The translations under genes and the position numbers were made by a program. Of a stretch of DNA of 39,466 nt, positions 1 to 7,847 are shown piece after piece; position 1 is the first letter of the stretch, and each line of letters opens with the position of its first letter. Below the pieces are notes generated by a model. The model saw only the letters and a list, made by a program, of their open reading frames with translations, was not told the origin of the DNA and did not search any database. The stretch is from Bacteroidota bacterium (GTDB lineage: Bacteria > Bacteroidota > Bacteroidia > JABDFU01): positions 1 through 39,466 of the forward strand of contig JABDEY010000012.1 of NCBI GenBank assembly GCA_013286805.1, in the 5' to 3' direction.

Positions 1-1
1 T

Positions 2-703
2 GAACGCGACATCGCTTCGAATGGTAAAATAGCCATTGAGAAATTGGAGCATAAATCATATGATATTATTTTGATGGATTTGCAGATGCCGGAGATGAAT
101 GGTTTTGAGGCGACAGAATACATACGCAATAAAATGAATTCTGCAATCCCTATCATTGCCCTGACTGCTGATGTAACGACAGTTGATTTAGCCAAGTGCA
201 AGACAGTCGGCATGAATGATTACATCGCAAAGCCGGTGGACGAAAGATTATTATACAGCAAAATAATGGGACTTGTAAAAAATGCCAGAACTGCCCGACC
301 CAGTGTTGGGAAAACAGAAGTAAATGGTCAGACTAAAAAAGCTAAATGTATAGATCTTAATTATTTAAATAACCGGACAAAATCTGATCCGAAACTGATG
401 ATGGAAATGATTTCACTTTACCTGGAACAAACCCCGCCTTTGGTGAGCGCCATGAAACAGGGATTGAAGGATAAGGATTGGAATACATTGCAGGCAGCTG
501 TACATAAAATTATTCCCTCATTTTCAATTATGGGTATCAGCAGCGATTTTGAAAACATGGCAAAAAGAGTTCATGAGTATGCTAACACCCAATTGCAAAC
601 AGAAGGAATACCCGATCTTGTTTTACAATTAGAGAGTATTTGTGCTCAGGCTTGCACGGAACTGGAAGAAGAGTTTAACACTATAAAAAACACGAATTCA
701 TGA
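2..703 (+). CDS. REC-HPt C-terminal part of a hybrid sensor kinase or relay protein (5' partial)
   Basis: The reading frame is open from base 2, so the gene enters from the left and the TTG at 44 is not its start. The visible part holds most of a receiver domain: phospho-acceptor Asp in ILMDLQMP, the switch Thr in ALTAD and the conserved Lys in IAKPVDE. A linker follows, then an HPt domain with the likely phospho-His in AAVHKIIPSF. REC-HPt tails are typical of hybrid histidine kinases that feed a multistep phosphorelay, so a kinase part probably lies upstream (inference). The stop overlaps the next start as ATGA, so the next REC protein is translationally coupled and is a likely phosphate acceptor. 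The HPt domain resembles the stand-alone HPt at 6537 (shared HK..SxSIMGIS pattern). Confidence 0.9.
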   Translation, partial: ERDIASNGKIAIEKLEHKSYDIILMDLQMPEMNGFEATEYIRNKMNSAIPIIALTADVTTVDLAKCKTVGMNDYIAKPVDERLLYSKIMGLVKNARTARPSVGKTEVNGQTKKAKCIDLNYLNNRTKSDPKLMMEMISLYLEQTPPLVSAMKQGLKDKDWNTLQAAVHKIIPSFSIMGISSDFENMAKRVHEYANTQLQTEGIPDLVLQLESICAQACTELEEEFNTIKNTNS

Positions 704-1131
704 ACAAGGATAAAATAAAACTTTTTCTGGTAGACGATGATGCATTGTTTTTGAAATCCCTGGGGATTGAATTTTTGGAACATGCTGATTTCGAAATTGA
801 ATCATTCGCAACAGGTGAACTTTGCCTGAAAAATCTGACGCACAATCCGGATATAATTATTTTGGATTATCATTTAGACGGTATTGATAAAAATGCGATG
901 AATGGTTTAGAGGTGTTGGATAAAATAAAAGCGTTCAATCCGGATATACCTGTAATCATGTTGTCTTCTCAGGATAAAATTGATGTAGCCATCAATTGCA
1001 TGCACCACAAAGCTTTTGATTACGTGGTAAAAAGCGAAACTGCCTTCGTACGTCTCCAAAAAATCATCACCTCCATTTTTCTTTATAAGAAAATGGAAAA
1101 GGAGTTGAAGTGGTACATGGAGCGGATGTAA
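700..1131 (+). CDS. Single-domain response regulator (REC)
   Basis: A 143-residue protein made of one CheY-like receiver: acidic pocket LVDDD near residues 10-14, phospho-acceptor Asp in IIILDYHLDG, Ser in place of Thr in IMLSSQ, and the conserved Lys in YVVKSE. No DNA-binding or enzymatic output follows, only a short charged C-terminal helix. The Asp is followed by YHL instead of the usual xMP, the same variation as in the REC genes at 6874, 7404 and 16690, so these form a paralogous subgroup. It overlaps the upstream REC-HPt gene by four bases and probably takes phosphate from that HPt domain (inference). It could also be a phosphate sink or act through protein-protein contact. Confidence 0.9.
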   Translation: MNKDKIKLFLVDDDALFLKSLGIEFLEHADFEIESFATGELCLKNLTHNPDIIILDYHLDGIDKNAMNGLEVLDKIKAFNPDIPVIMLSSQDKIDVAINCMHHKAFDYVVKSETAFVRLQKIITSIFLYKKMEKELKWYMERM

Positions 1132-1138
1132 CACCTGT

Positions 1139-1199
1139 GAATCCTGCAACATATTTCTGAAGTCCTGTAAATTAGTTGATCTTAAGGTGCTCATCTTTG
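1139..1199 (+). promoter_or_regulatory. Tandem-box promoter module upstream of the PLP decarboxylase
   Basis: Outer box AATCCTGCAA at 1140-1149 (preceded by G), inner box TGTAAAT at 1166-1172, -7 box CATCTTTG at 1192-1199. The TG(C/T)AA cores are 21 bp apart and TTTG begins 30 bases after the inner box, matching the other copies in this window. The ATG at 1203 is only three bases past the box, so the transcript would be leaderless or the start lies further in. Confidence 0.65.
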
Positions 1200-1202
1200 A
1201 AT

Positions 1203-2921
1203 ATGAAAAATTCAAATGTAGCCCCTTGGGCTAAATTTCGCTCAGAAATGCTCAGTTCATTTCCATCTCCGTTCAGGGGGGAAAAAGATTCACTGGCAGA
1301 AGGTATAGACGAAGCCATTCGCGAACTGGATAAGCTCAAACCTGAAATGGAAGGAGGAGCCGCATTTTTAGGTACAAACCCTGCATTGACAATAGATTTT
1401 GACAATGTAAAAAAATCTGTCCTGGGCCCCAAAATGAAATCGTCTAAAGAAGTAATCAAAGATGTAATTAAATTATTTGAAGGACTTCCTAATTGGGGAC
1501 ATCCGCTGACGATGAATAATGTCAATCCTCAGGGAAATACTGCAGCTATTGTTGCAGCAATATTGTCGGAAGTTTTTGCCCCCAATATTCTGGAAGGAGA
1601 GTATGCCTGGAATATACATCAGGCAGAACTGGAGTCTGGGGGGATATTGGCAAATCTGGCAGGATGGGAAGCAGAGAACGCCGGATGTGTTTATACGTAT
1701 GGAGGATCAGGATGCTGGACCTATCATTTAAAATATGCCCTCACCCGTGTTCTGCCGGATTCAAGATATAAAGGGATACGGACGGATGCAAAAGTGATCT
1801 GTTCACAACAAGCGCATTACACCATGTTAAACAGTACCGATTGGATGGGGCTTGGAATGGATAATATCATTCGTATAAAAACAGATGTAGACACCAATGC
1901 AATGGATATGCGTCACCTTGAAGAGGTTCTGAAAGATTGCCGGACTAAGAAAATTCCTGTGGCCTCGGTTGTTTGTACAATGGCTACTACAGATGCAAGT
2001 GCATTTGACCCTGTGGAAGAAGTCCGTGACTTAATAGAAAAATATCCCAACCCGCAGGGATATGGCAAAACACTGCTCTATTGCGATTCTGTTATCGGGT
2101 GGTCATGGATCGTATTTAAAAATTACAATTTTAAAACAAACCTGCTTGGATTTTCAGATGAAGTACTGCCTTATCTGGAGAAAAACTATAACGCAATAAA
2201 AGGCATCTTTTATGCAGACGCCTTTGGTGTGGACTTCCATAAAACAGGTTTTTCTCCCTACATCAGCAGTACATTCGTATATAAAAATGCAAAGGAATTT
2301 GAATCTCTGCTTTCACGTGGCGTCCCGGCCTATTTACAACCCCGGTCTCCATACAACCCTTTGAATTATACGCTGGAGGTTTCAAGAGCTGCCACCGGTT
2401 CAATGGCAGGATGGGCCACACTTAAATTCTTCGGACATGAAGGTTTTCAATCTGTATTGGGCGGTATACTTGAAAATAAAGTGTACCTGCAAAAACAAAT
2501 AGCCTGTTATCCTGAGCTCGTTTGTGTAAACCCCTCAGATTATGGATTGGTAACCCTTGTAAGAATTTACCCGGAGGGTTCAAATGCCCGTTTACAATTC
2601 CACAATGAATTGGGGGATCCGGCTTATCGAAGAAAGTTGATTGAACACAATAAATTGACTCAGGCTGTAGGCGACACGCTGTTTAACTGGTTCCGGTCTG
2701 GCAAAACGATAAACGGAAAATGTACCCCCTATCTTAGTTTCAGTACAGGTTTTCGGGCGGCGGAATATAACCGCGAGTTGAAAGATAAGGAGGCAGTTAT
2801 CTACGCCATTAAAATATTTCCTTTAAATGTTTCCATAACACCTGAAGTGATGGATCATGTCCTTTTATGTGTTATTGCAGCCAGAGATGAGGTAAAAAAG
2901 AACGCTCTTCAGTGTGTATGA
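1203..2921 (+). CDS. Pyridoxal-phosphate-dependent amino acid decarboxylase (group II family)
   Basis: A 572-residue fold-type I PLP decarboxylase of the glutamate/aromatic amino acid decarboxylase family. The PLP lysine is in DAFGVDFHKTGFSPY (about K347), the ring-stacking His is in SQQAHYTM (about H205), and the Asp that pairs with the pyridine nitrogen is probably in LLYCDSVIGWSW (about D295). The HP.(T)MNNVNPQ stretch near residue 100 matches the substrate-side N-terminal part of the family. The substrate cannot be told from sequence. An upstream frame extension to 1176 exists, but ATG 1203 follows the promoter box directly and is preferred. The gene sits between a REC gene and a PAS-phosphatase gene and overlaps the latter by eight bases, an unusual place for a metabolic enzyme; it may make a signalling amine or consume acid (inference). 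Confidence 0.88.
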   Translation: MKNSNVAPWAKFRSEMLSSFPSPFRGEKDSLAEGIDEAIRELDKLKPEMEGGAAFLGTNPALTIDFDNVKKSVLGPKMKSSKEVIKDVIKLFEGLPNWGHPLTMNNVNPQGNTAAIVAAILSEVFAPNILEGEYAWNIHQAELESGGILANLAGWEAENAGCVYTYGGSGCWTYHLKYALTRVLPDSRYKGIRTDAKVICSQQAHYTMLNSTDWMGLGMDNIIRIKTDVDTNAMDMRHLEEVLKDCRTKKIPVASVVCTMATTDASAFDPVEEVRDLIEKYPNPQGYGKTLLYCDSVIGWSWIVFKNYNFKTNLLGFSDEVLPYLEKNYNAIKGIFYADAFGVDFHKTGFSPYISSTFVYKNAKEFESLLSRGVPAYLQPRSPYNPLNYTLEVSRAATGSMAGWATLKFFGHEGFQSVLGGILENKVYLQKQIACYPELVCVNPSDYGLVTLVRIYPEGSNARLQFHNELGDPAYRRKLIEHNKLTQAVGDTLFNWFRSGKTINGKCTPYLSFSTGFRAAEYNRELKDKEAVIYAIKIFPLNVSITPEVMDHVLLCVIAARDEVKKNALQCV

Positions 2922-4185
2922 TAAAATTTGTATAGGACTTTTAGTTTGTCTGGCAATTTGTATTGTCAGGATCAGGTATTTATTTACAATACTCAAGAGG
3001 CACAAAGGGGACTCTGCAAAAGCTGAACTGGAACGGACCAATTTCGAAAGTATTATTGAACAGGCAAACGATGCTATTTTGGTTATTGATATTGTGGATG
3101 GCCGTATTTATCAGGCCAATCCCAGTGCAGCTCAATTACTGGGTTATGACATACAGGAGCTGAAGCGCAAACTGCTTTCAGATTTACATCCCAAGGAGTA
3201 CCTCAGTCATTGTTCAGTTATTGTCTCGGATGCCTGGGAAAAGGGGGGATTAATTTATTCGGACATTCCCTTTTTAACTTCCTCAGGAGAACTTATGCCT
3301 GTAGAGTGCAGCGCGAAGGTGGCGCCATTTGCTGGTCGCCCTGCAATTCTGATTTATGCAAGAGATATTCGTGAACGTCTGCGGTTGGAACATAGAATTC
3401 ATTCTCAGAATGAAGAGATTGAACAAAAGAACAAGGACATTACCGATAGCATTAAATATGCCAGGCGTATTCAATTAGCTATTTTGCCTTATAAAGAAGA
3501 TCTGAAAAAAAACTGCCCCCAGTCTTTTGTATTATTTGAACCTAAGGATATTGTCAGCGGGGATTTTTATTGGTTTACAAATTTTGGTGATTGGCTGTTT
3601 ATTGCGGCAGCAGACTGTACTGGCCATGGTGTACCGGGAGCACTTATGAGCATGATAGGAAGTAATATACTCAACGAGATTATAAAGGATATCAGCATAA
3701 GGAAGCCCTCACTGATATTAGAAGCTTTGGATAAAAAAGTATTGGAGGCCTTAAAACGAAGCGGGGAGGAGGTGGTTCATGATGGTATGGACATAGCTTT
3801 TTGTGCAATAAATGTGAAGAATAAGGTACTGGAATATGCCGGAGCTAACCGCCCGGTTGTGATTATCCGCAACAGCGAAGTCATAGAATTGAAGCCGGAT
3901 AAGCTTTCCATTGGTGGTTATAGCAAATCAGAAAAGACATTTACAGACACTGGTTTTCAATTGCAGGAGGGAGATTCTGTCTATCTGTTTACAGACGGAT
4001 ATGTAGATCAGTTTGGCGGTAGTTTTGGCAAAAAATTCAAATATAAAAACCTGCTTTCCTTGTTTCTGTCAGTACAGAACGAAGACATGAAAGAACAAAA
4101 GCACCTGATTAAGGATGCCATTGTGAGCTGGAAAGGGATCAACGAACAAGTAGATGATATATTGGTCATGGGTTTGAGAATTTAG
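2914..4185 (+). CDS. Membrane-anchored PAS sensor with SpoIIE-type PP2C serine phosphatase
   Basis: A 423-residue protein with one N-terminal membrane segment (about residues 5-22), a PAS domain (about 45-150, with ANPSAAQLLGY), a short coiled-coil linker (about 155-185) and a SpoIIE/PP2C phosphatase domain to the end. Metal-binding motifs are clear: DIVSGDFYW, ADCTGHGVPGALMSMIG, HDGMDIAFC, LFTDGYVDQ and the final DDILVMGL. Members of this family dephosphorylate Ser/Thr on anti-sigma antagonists or other partners in response to a signal. No STAS or anti-sigma gene is seen in the window. Translation starts at GTG 2914, overlapping the decarboxylase stop, which indicates coupling. The nearby ATG at 2918 is out of frame. 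Confidence 0.92.
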   Translation: MYDKICIGLLVCLAICIVRIRYLFTILKRHKGDSAKAELERTNFESIIEQANDAILVIDIVDGRIYQANPSAAQLLGYDIQELKRKLLSDLHPKEYLSHCSVIVSDAWEKGGLIYSDIPFLTSSGELMPVECSAKVAPFAGRPAILIYARDIRERLRLEHRIHSQNEEIEQKNKDITDSIKYARRIQLAILPYKEDLKKNCPQSFVLFEPKDIVSGDFYWFTNFGDWLFIAAADCTGHGVPGALMSMIGSNILNEIIKDISIRKPSLILEALDKKVLEALKRSGEEVVHDGMDIAFCAINVKNKVLEYAGANRPVVIIRNSEVIELKPDKLSIGGYSKSEKTFTDTGFQLQEGDSVYLFTDGYVDQFGGSFGKKFKYKNLLSLFLSVQNEDMKEQKHLIKDAIVSWKGINEQVDDILVMGLRI

Positions 4186-4190
4186 TATAG

Positions 4191-4252
4191 GAATAATGTA
4201 AGTTATTAAAAAGGTTGTGTAACACACAATTACTCTGAATCATGCAACTTCG
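4191..4252 (+). promoter_or_regulatory. Tandem-box promoter module upstream of the double-PAS gene
   Basis: Outer box GAATAATGTAA at 4191-4201, inner TGTAACA at 4218-4224, -7 box CAACTTCG at 4245-4252. The extended outer box (through AGTTATT, to 4207) is identical to the copies at 8834 and 27431. The predicted transcription start is within about two bases of the ATG at 4258. Confidence 0.7.
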
Positions 4253-4257
4253 TGGTT

Positions 4258-5157
4258 ATGATTGAAACTCAGCAAAAAGACAAAACTTCCGGTTCAGCTG
4301 CCCAAAAGCAGTCGTCCGAGTACGCTCGTAGCTTAATCGAAGCCAGCCTTGACCCATTGGTTACAATAAATACCGAAGGCAAGATTACTGATATGAATGA
4401 GGCAACGGTAAACATTATGGGGATTGAGCGGGCCAAACTGAATGGATCAGATTTCTTCGATTATTTTACGGAGCCCCAAAAGGCTCGTGAAGTTTATCAG
4501 GAAGTTTTTGCGAAAGGTTCTGTTGCCGACTCCCCGCTTACGCTTCGTCATAAAAATGGTAAGTTGACAGATGTTTTATTCAATGGATCGGTTTATAAAG
4601 ATGACAGAGGAAATGTATTGGGAGTCGTTATTGTTGCAAGAGATGTAACCGCCCAGAAATTGCTGTCTAAATACTCTTTAAGTCTGATTGAAGCCAGTCT
4701 TGACCCATTGGTTACAATCAGTACTCAGGGTAAAATCACTGATATGAATCAGGCCACTGTGAACATTACAGGTATGACAAGGGAGGAATTGACAGGTACC
4801 GACTTCTTTGATTATTTTATTGAAACGCAAAAAGCGCGGGAAGTATATCAGGAGGTTTTTGCGAAAGGTTCGGTTGCTGACTCCCCGCTTACGCTTCGTC
4901 ATAAAAATGGGAAGCTGACCTATGTGCTGTTTAATGGATCGGTTTATAAAGATGACAGAGGAAATGTATTGGGAGTTGTTATTGTGGCCAGAGATACAAC
5001 TGCACAAAAGCAACTGGCGGAGAGGGAAATTGCCGGTCGTGAAAAAGAATTGATGAGAATAGAGGAACTGGAAAGGTTCAGGAAACTGACTGTGGGTCGG
5101 GAGTTAAAAATGATTGAGTTGAAAAAGGAGATTGAGGAGTTAAAAAGCAGAATTTAA
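4258..5157 (+). CDS. Double-PAS protein without output domain
   Basis: About 299 residues: a short polar N terminus, two PAS domains (about 25-141 and 142-258) and a Lys/Glu-rich coiled-coil tail that ends without a kinase, cyclase or phosphatase. The two PAS domains are a recent tandem duplication with a 117-residue unit; the stretch FAKGSVADSPLTLRHKNGKL occurs in both. The GTG at 4252 is an alternative start, but it lies inside the -7 box, so ATG 4258 is preferred. The hybrid kinase at 5177 lacks a sensor domain and begins 19 bases downstream, so the two proteins probably work together, the PAS protein pairing through its coiled coil (inference). No frameshift is evident between the two genes. 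Confidence 0.85.
   Translation: MIETQQKDKTSGSAAQKQSSEYARSLIEASLDPLVTINTEGKITDMNEATVNIMGIERAKLNGSDFFDYFTEPQKAREVYQEVFAKGSVADSPLTLRHKNGKLTDVLFNGSVYKDDRGNVLGVVIVARDVTAQKLLSKYSLSLIEASLDPLVTISTQGKITDMNQATVNITGMTREELTGTDFFDYFIETQKAREVYQEVFAKGSVADSPLTLRHKNGKLTYVLFNGSVYKDDRGNVLGVVIVARDTTAQKQLAEREIAGREKELMRIEELERFRKLTVGRELKMIELKKEIEELKSRI
4330..5031 (+). repeat. Tandem duplication of a 351-bp PAS-coding unit
   Basis: Copy one is 4330-4680 and copy two 4681-5031, an in-frame 351-bp (117-codon) unit. Long blocks are almost identical at the DNA level, for example around 4500-4640 and 4850-4990, which points to recent duplication or gene conversion. The first third of each unit has diverged more. Confidence 0.85.
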
Positions 5158-5176
5158 ATTAACTGATTCTAAAAAA

Positions 5177-6532
5177 ATGCTGGCCACCTTAGAAAATCTG
5201 GATTTACAGAATACAGAGAAGGCTTTGCTGAATATTTTGGACAATTACTCAGAAGAAAAATACCATGCAGAGGACAGCCAGCGCGCTTTGTTGAATATCC
5301 TGGATGATTACAGTGGTGAAAAGGCCAATATGGAAAATACACACCGTGCTGTTTTAAATATTTTGGAGGACTATAGTGAAGCAAAAGGCAAAGCTGAAGA
5401 ATCCAATAAACTAAAAGAAGCATTTCTCGCCAACATGAGCCATGAAATACGTACGCCGATGAATGCCATCATTGGTTTCTCGGATATATTGTCAAAGAGA
5501 AAATTAGGTGAACAGGAAAGAGGATTTGTGATGACCATTAAGTCCGCTGGGGAGAACCTGCTGACAATTATCAATGATATACTCGATATTTCCAAGATTG
5601 AGGCTGGAATGATGACTTTCGAAGAACATCCCTTTAGCGTAAAGGACATTTTTAAGTCCCTCAACGTTATGTTAATGGGAAGGGCAAAAGAAAAAAACCT
5701 CGAATTGGTATTCACTTGTAATCCGGATGTTCCGGATGTACTGATAGGAGACCATACACGCCTGACTCAGATTATCATCAACCTGACCGGAAACGCAATT
5801 AAATTCACGCAAAAGGGCAAAGTACAGGTGAATGTTAAAACGCTCAAAAATGAAAATGAAACGATTTTACTGGATTTTTCAATAAAAGACAGTGGAATCG
5901 GAATTCCACCAGACAAACTGGGACATATTTTTGAACGATTCAGGCAAGCCGAATCTCATACTACCAGAAAATATGGAGGCACAGGACTTGGCTTAAGTAT
6001 TGCTAAACAGTTGGTTGAACTTCAGGGCGGAAAATTGTTTGTTAAAAGTGAGTTTAATAAAGGTTCTGTCTTTTCCTTTCACATTCCCTACAAGAAATCG
6101 ACTTTGGTACATATGCCGGAATCAGCAATGTTAGTGGAGAAGAAATACAACATGCAGGATCTCGCAAAATTAAAAATATTGCTCATCGAGGATAATGGCC
6201 TGAATGTGAAGCTGATATTAAGCTTGTTTTCAGAGAATAATTTAAAAGTTCAGGTGGCCGAAAACGGAAGCGTCGGAATTGAAAAGTTGAAAGCAGGAGT
6301 TTTCGATATTATCCTGATGGACATGGAGATGCCCGTGATGAATGGATATGAGGCAACCATGATAATCAGGGAGGAATTGAAATTGGAAATTCCAATTATC
6401 GCAATGACGGCGCATGCCATGTCGGGTGAAAGGGAAAGGTGTTTAAGCCTTGGTATGAATGATTACATTTCAAAACCAATAAATGCGAATATGCTTTTCG
6501 AAAAAATAAATGATTTAATTTTTAATTCTTGA
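5177..6532 (+). CDS. Hybrid histidine kinase (HisKA-HATPase-REC)
   Basis: A 451-residue soluble kinase without a recognisable sensor domain. Residues about 13-78 hold three ~24-residue helical repeats of the type RALLNILDDYSEEK, a signalling coiled coil. HisKA follows with the phospho-His in MSHEIRTP (H89), then HATPase_c with the N box (NLTGNAIKFT), G1 (DSGIGIP), F box (FERFRQAE) and G2 (GGTGLGLSI). A C-terminal receiver (about 330-450) has LIEDN, ILMDMEMP, MTAHAM and ISKP. The HPt gene starts four bases downstream, so the relay His-Asp-His-Asp can be written as this kinase, then HPt 6537, then the REC proteins at 6874 and 7404 (inference). Its sensor input may be the double-PAS protein just upstream. 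Confidence 0.95.
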   Translation: MLATLENLDLQNTEKALLNILDNYSEEKYHAEDSQRALLNILDDYSGEKANMENTHRAVLNILEDYSEAKGKAEESNKLKEAFLANMSHEIRTPMNAIIGFSDILSKRKLGEQERGFVMTIKSAGENLLTIINDILDISKIEAGMMTFEEHPFSVKDIFKSLNVMLMGRAKEKNLELVFTCNPDVPDVLIGDHTRLTQIIINLTGNAIKFTQKGKVQVNVKTLKNENETILLDFSIKDSGIGIPPDKLGHIFERFRQAESHTTRKYGGTGLGLSIAKQLVELQGGKLFVKSEFNKGSVFSFHIPYKKSTLVHMPESAMLVEKKYNMQDLAKLKILLIEDNGLNVKLILSLFSENNLKVQVAENGSVGIEKLKAGVFDIILMDMEMPVMNGYEATMIIREELKLEIPIIAMTAHAMSGERERCLSLGMNDYISKPINANMLFEKINDLIFNS

Positions 6533-6536
6533 ACCA

Positions 6537-6881
6537 ATGGTATGTGACCTAAGCTATTTGACAGAAATGATGGACGGGAAAAAGCACCTGATAAAAGAAA
6601 TTATGGATGAATTCCTGAAACAGATTCCCGGAGAGCTACAAAGTATAGATGAAGGTGTGGCAAAGGCAGATTTCGGGATCATAAAAAATTTTTCACATAA
6701 GATGCGGTCATCTGTTTCCATCATGGGCATTTCTTCATTGGTTCCTGTCCTGCAGGAGATGGAAGATTTAGGAAGCAGCGCATCCGAAATGGAAAGAATA
6801 GTAGTATTGAATCAGCAGCTCCACTCCATATGCGGAGAGGCAATGGCAGAAATAGAAAGGGAGCAGGTCAGCTATGAATAA
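6537..6881 (+). CDS. Stand-alone HPt phosphotransfer protein
   Basis: A 114-residue all-helical HPt domain with the likely phospho-His in KNFSHKMRSSVSIMG. It starts four bases after the hybrid kinase and overlaps the next REC gene by eight bases, so the three are one translational unit. The HPt matches the HPt tail of the left-edge protein in its key region, which suggests cross-talk or duplication. The expected role is to carry phosphate from the receiver of the hybrid kinase to the downstream response regulators. Confidence 0.9.
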   Translation: MVCDLSYLTEMMDGKKHLIKEIMDEFLKQIPGELQSIDEGVAKADFGIIKNFSHKMRSSVSIMGISSLVPVLQEMEDLGSSASEMERIVVLNQQLHSICGEAMAEIEREQVSYE

Positions 6882-7401
6882 AGTGACGCGTTTTTTCAGA
6901 GAAATGGGTATGGGTAAAAAAATCCTGTTTATAGTAGATGATAATGACCTGTATGCAAAGACTTTGAAGGAATTTCTGGAAATCCGTTTCCCAGGTGCAA
7001 AAACCACATTGTTTCCAACCGGAGAAGCCTGCCTGACTCAGTTAGTTCAGGGACCGGATGTGATCATTATGGATCACTTATTAAATACTAAATCTGCCAA
7101 TGCCGCTACCGGCTTGTCAGTAATTAAAACGATTAAAGCAAGGCACACTGCGGCCCATATTATTTTACTAAGCGCTCAAAAGGACCTCAGTGTTTTTGTG
7201 GAAGCACTTTCGGATTATGGATGCGATTATTTGAAAAAGGATGAGCAGGCGTTTGGAAAGCTGGCAGAATTAATAAAAAGCAAAGGACAAATGCCTTTTA
7301 GGCCTGATCAACAGGTGTCTGATCAATACAACATAAAAAAGCAAATTTCAGGGAAGCATTTTTCAGATAAACATATACATACGAACGCTAATAATCAATA
7401 A
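6874..7401 (+). CDS. Response regulator, REC only, twin of the next gene
   Basis: A 175-residue protein with one receiver (about residues 16-135) and a polar, poorly conserved tail. Acidic pocket in FIVDDND, phospho-acceptor Asp in VIIMDHLLN, Ser in LLSAQKD and Lys in YLKKDEQAFGKL. It shares these features with the gene at 7404; the two are tandem duplicates. The residue after Asp is His in place of the usual, and an insertion (NTKSANAATG) sits where most receivers have MPxMDG. There is no DNA-binding domain. It overlaps the HPt gene and is the likely end acceptor of that relay. Confidence 0.88.
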   Translation: MNKVTRFFREMGMGKKILFIVDDNDLYAKTLKEFLEIRFPGAKTTLFPTGEACLTQLVQGPDVIIMDHLLNTKSANAATGLSVIKTIKARHTAAHIILLSAQKDLSVFVEALSDYGCDYLKKDEQAFGKLAELIKSKGQMPFRPDQQVSDQYNIKKQISGKHFSDKHIHTNANNQ

Positions 7402-7403
7402 CC

Positions 7404-7847
7404 ATGAACATCTTAACTGATCTTTTCAAACAAGAAGGCCAAAGTGAAAAGACTATTTTCATTGTGGAGGACAACGAGATTTATGCAAAATCACTGCAGT
7501 CATTTTTAAATATCCGTTTTCCGGATATACACCGGATAAAAATTTTTCCGGTTGGAGAGTTATGCCTGCTGGAACTTTATCAGAACCCTACTGTTGTCAT
7601 TATGGATCACATGCTGAATACCAAATACAGTGATGCGGCTAATGGACTCTCAATAATTAAAAAAATTAAGGAGGCCAGTGATAATACCAATATCATTTTG
7701 TTAAGCGCTCAAAAGGAATTCGAGGTTATCTCCAAAGCAATTTCAAAATATGGATGTACCTACCTACAAAAAGATGAAGAGGCATTTGGTAAAGTGGAAC
7801 AATTGGTTAGAAAATTCTTTCTACTGGAAACAAATACGGCAAAATGA
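7404..7847 (+). CDS. Response regulator, REC only, twin of the previous gene
   Basis: A 147-residue receiver with FIVEDNE, phospho-acceptor Asp in VVIMDHMLN, Ser in LLSAQKE and Lys in YLQKDEEAFGK. It is a close paralog of the 6874 gene, two bases downstream of it. The stop overlaps the start of the secreted DUF3494 gene as ATGA, so a cytoplasmic regulator and an exported surface protein are translationally coupled. The target of the REC protein is unknown. Confidence 0.88.
   Translation: MNILTDLFKQEGQSEKTIFIVEDNEIYAKSLQSFLNIRFPDIHRIKIFPVGELCLLELYQNPTVVIMDHMLNTKYSDAANGLSIIKKIKEASDNTNIILLSAQKEFEVISKAISKYGCTYLQKDEEAFGKVEQLVRKFFLLETNTAK

Noticed and set aside
44-46. TTG as start of the first gene
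   Set aside because: The frame is open from base 2 and the upstream residues continue a receiver domain, so the gene begins left of the window.
4202-4223. Inverted repeat GTTATT-N10-TGTAAC as the main operator
   Set aside because: It is present in only three or four module copies, while the direct repeat with 21-bp period is kept in all, so the direct repeat is the better description.
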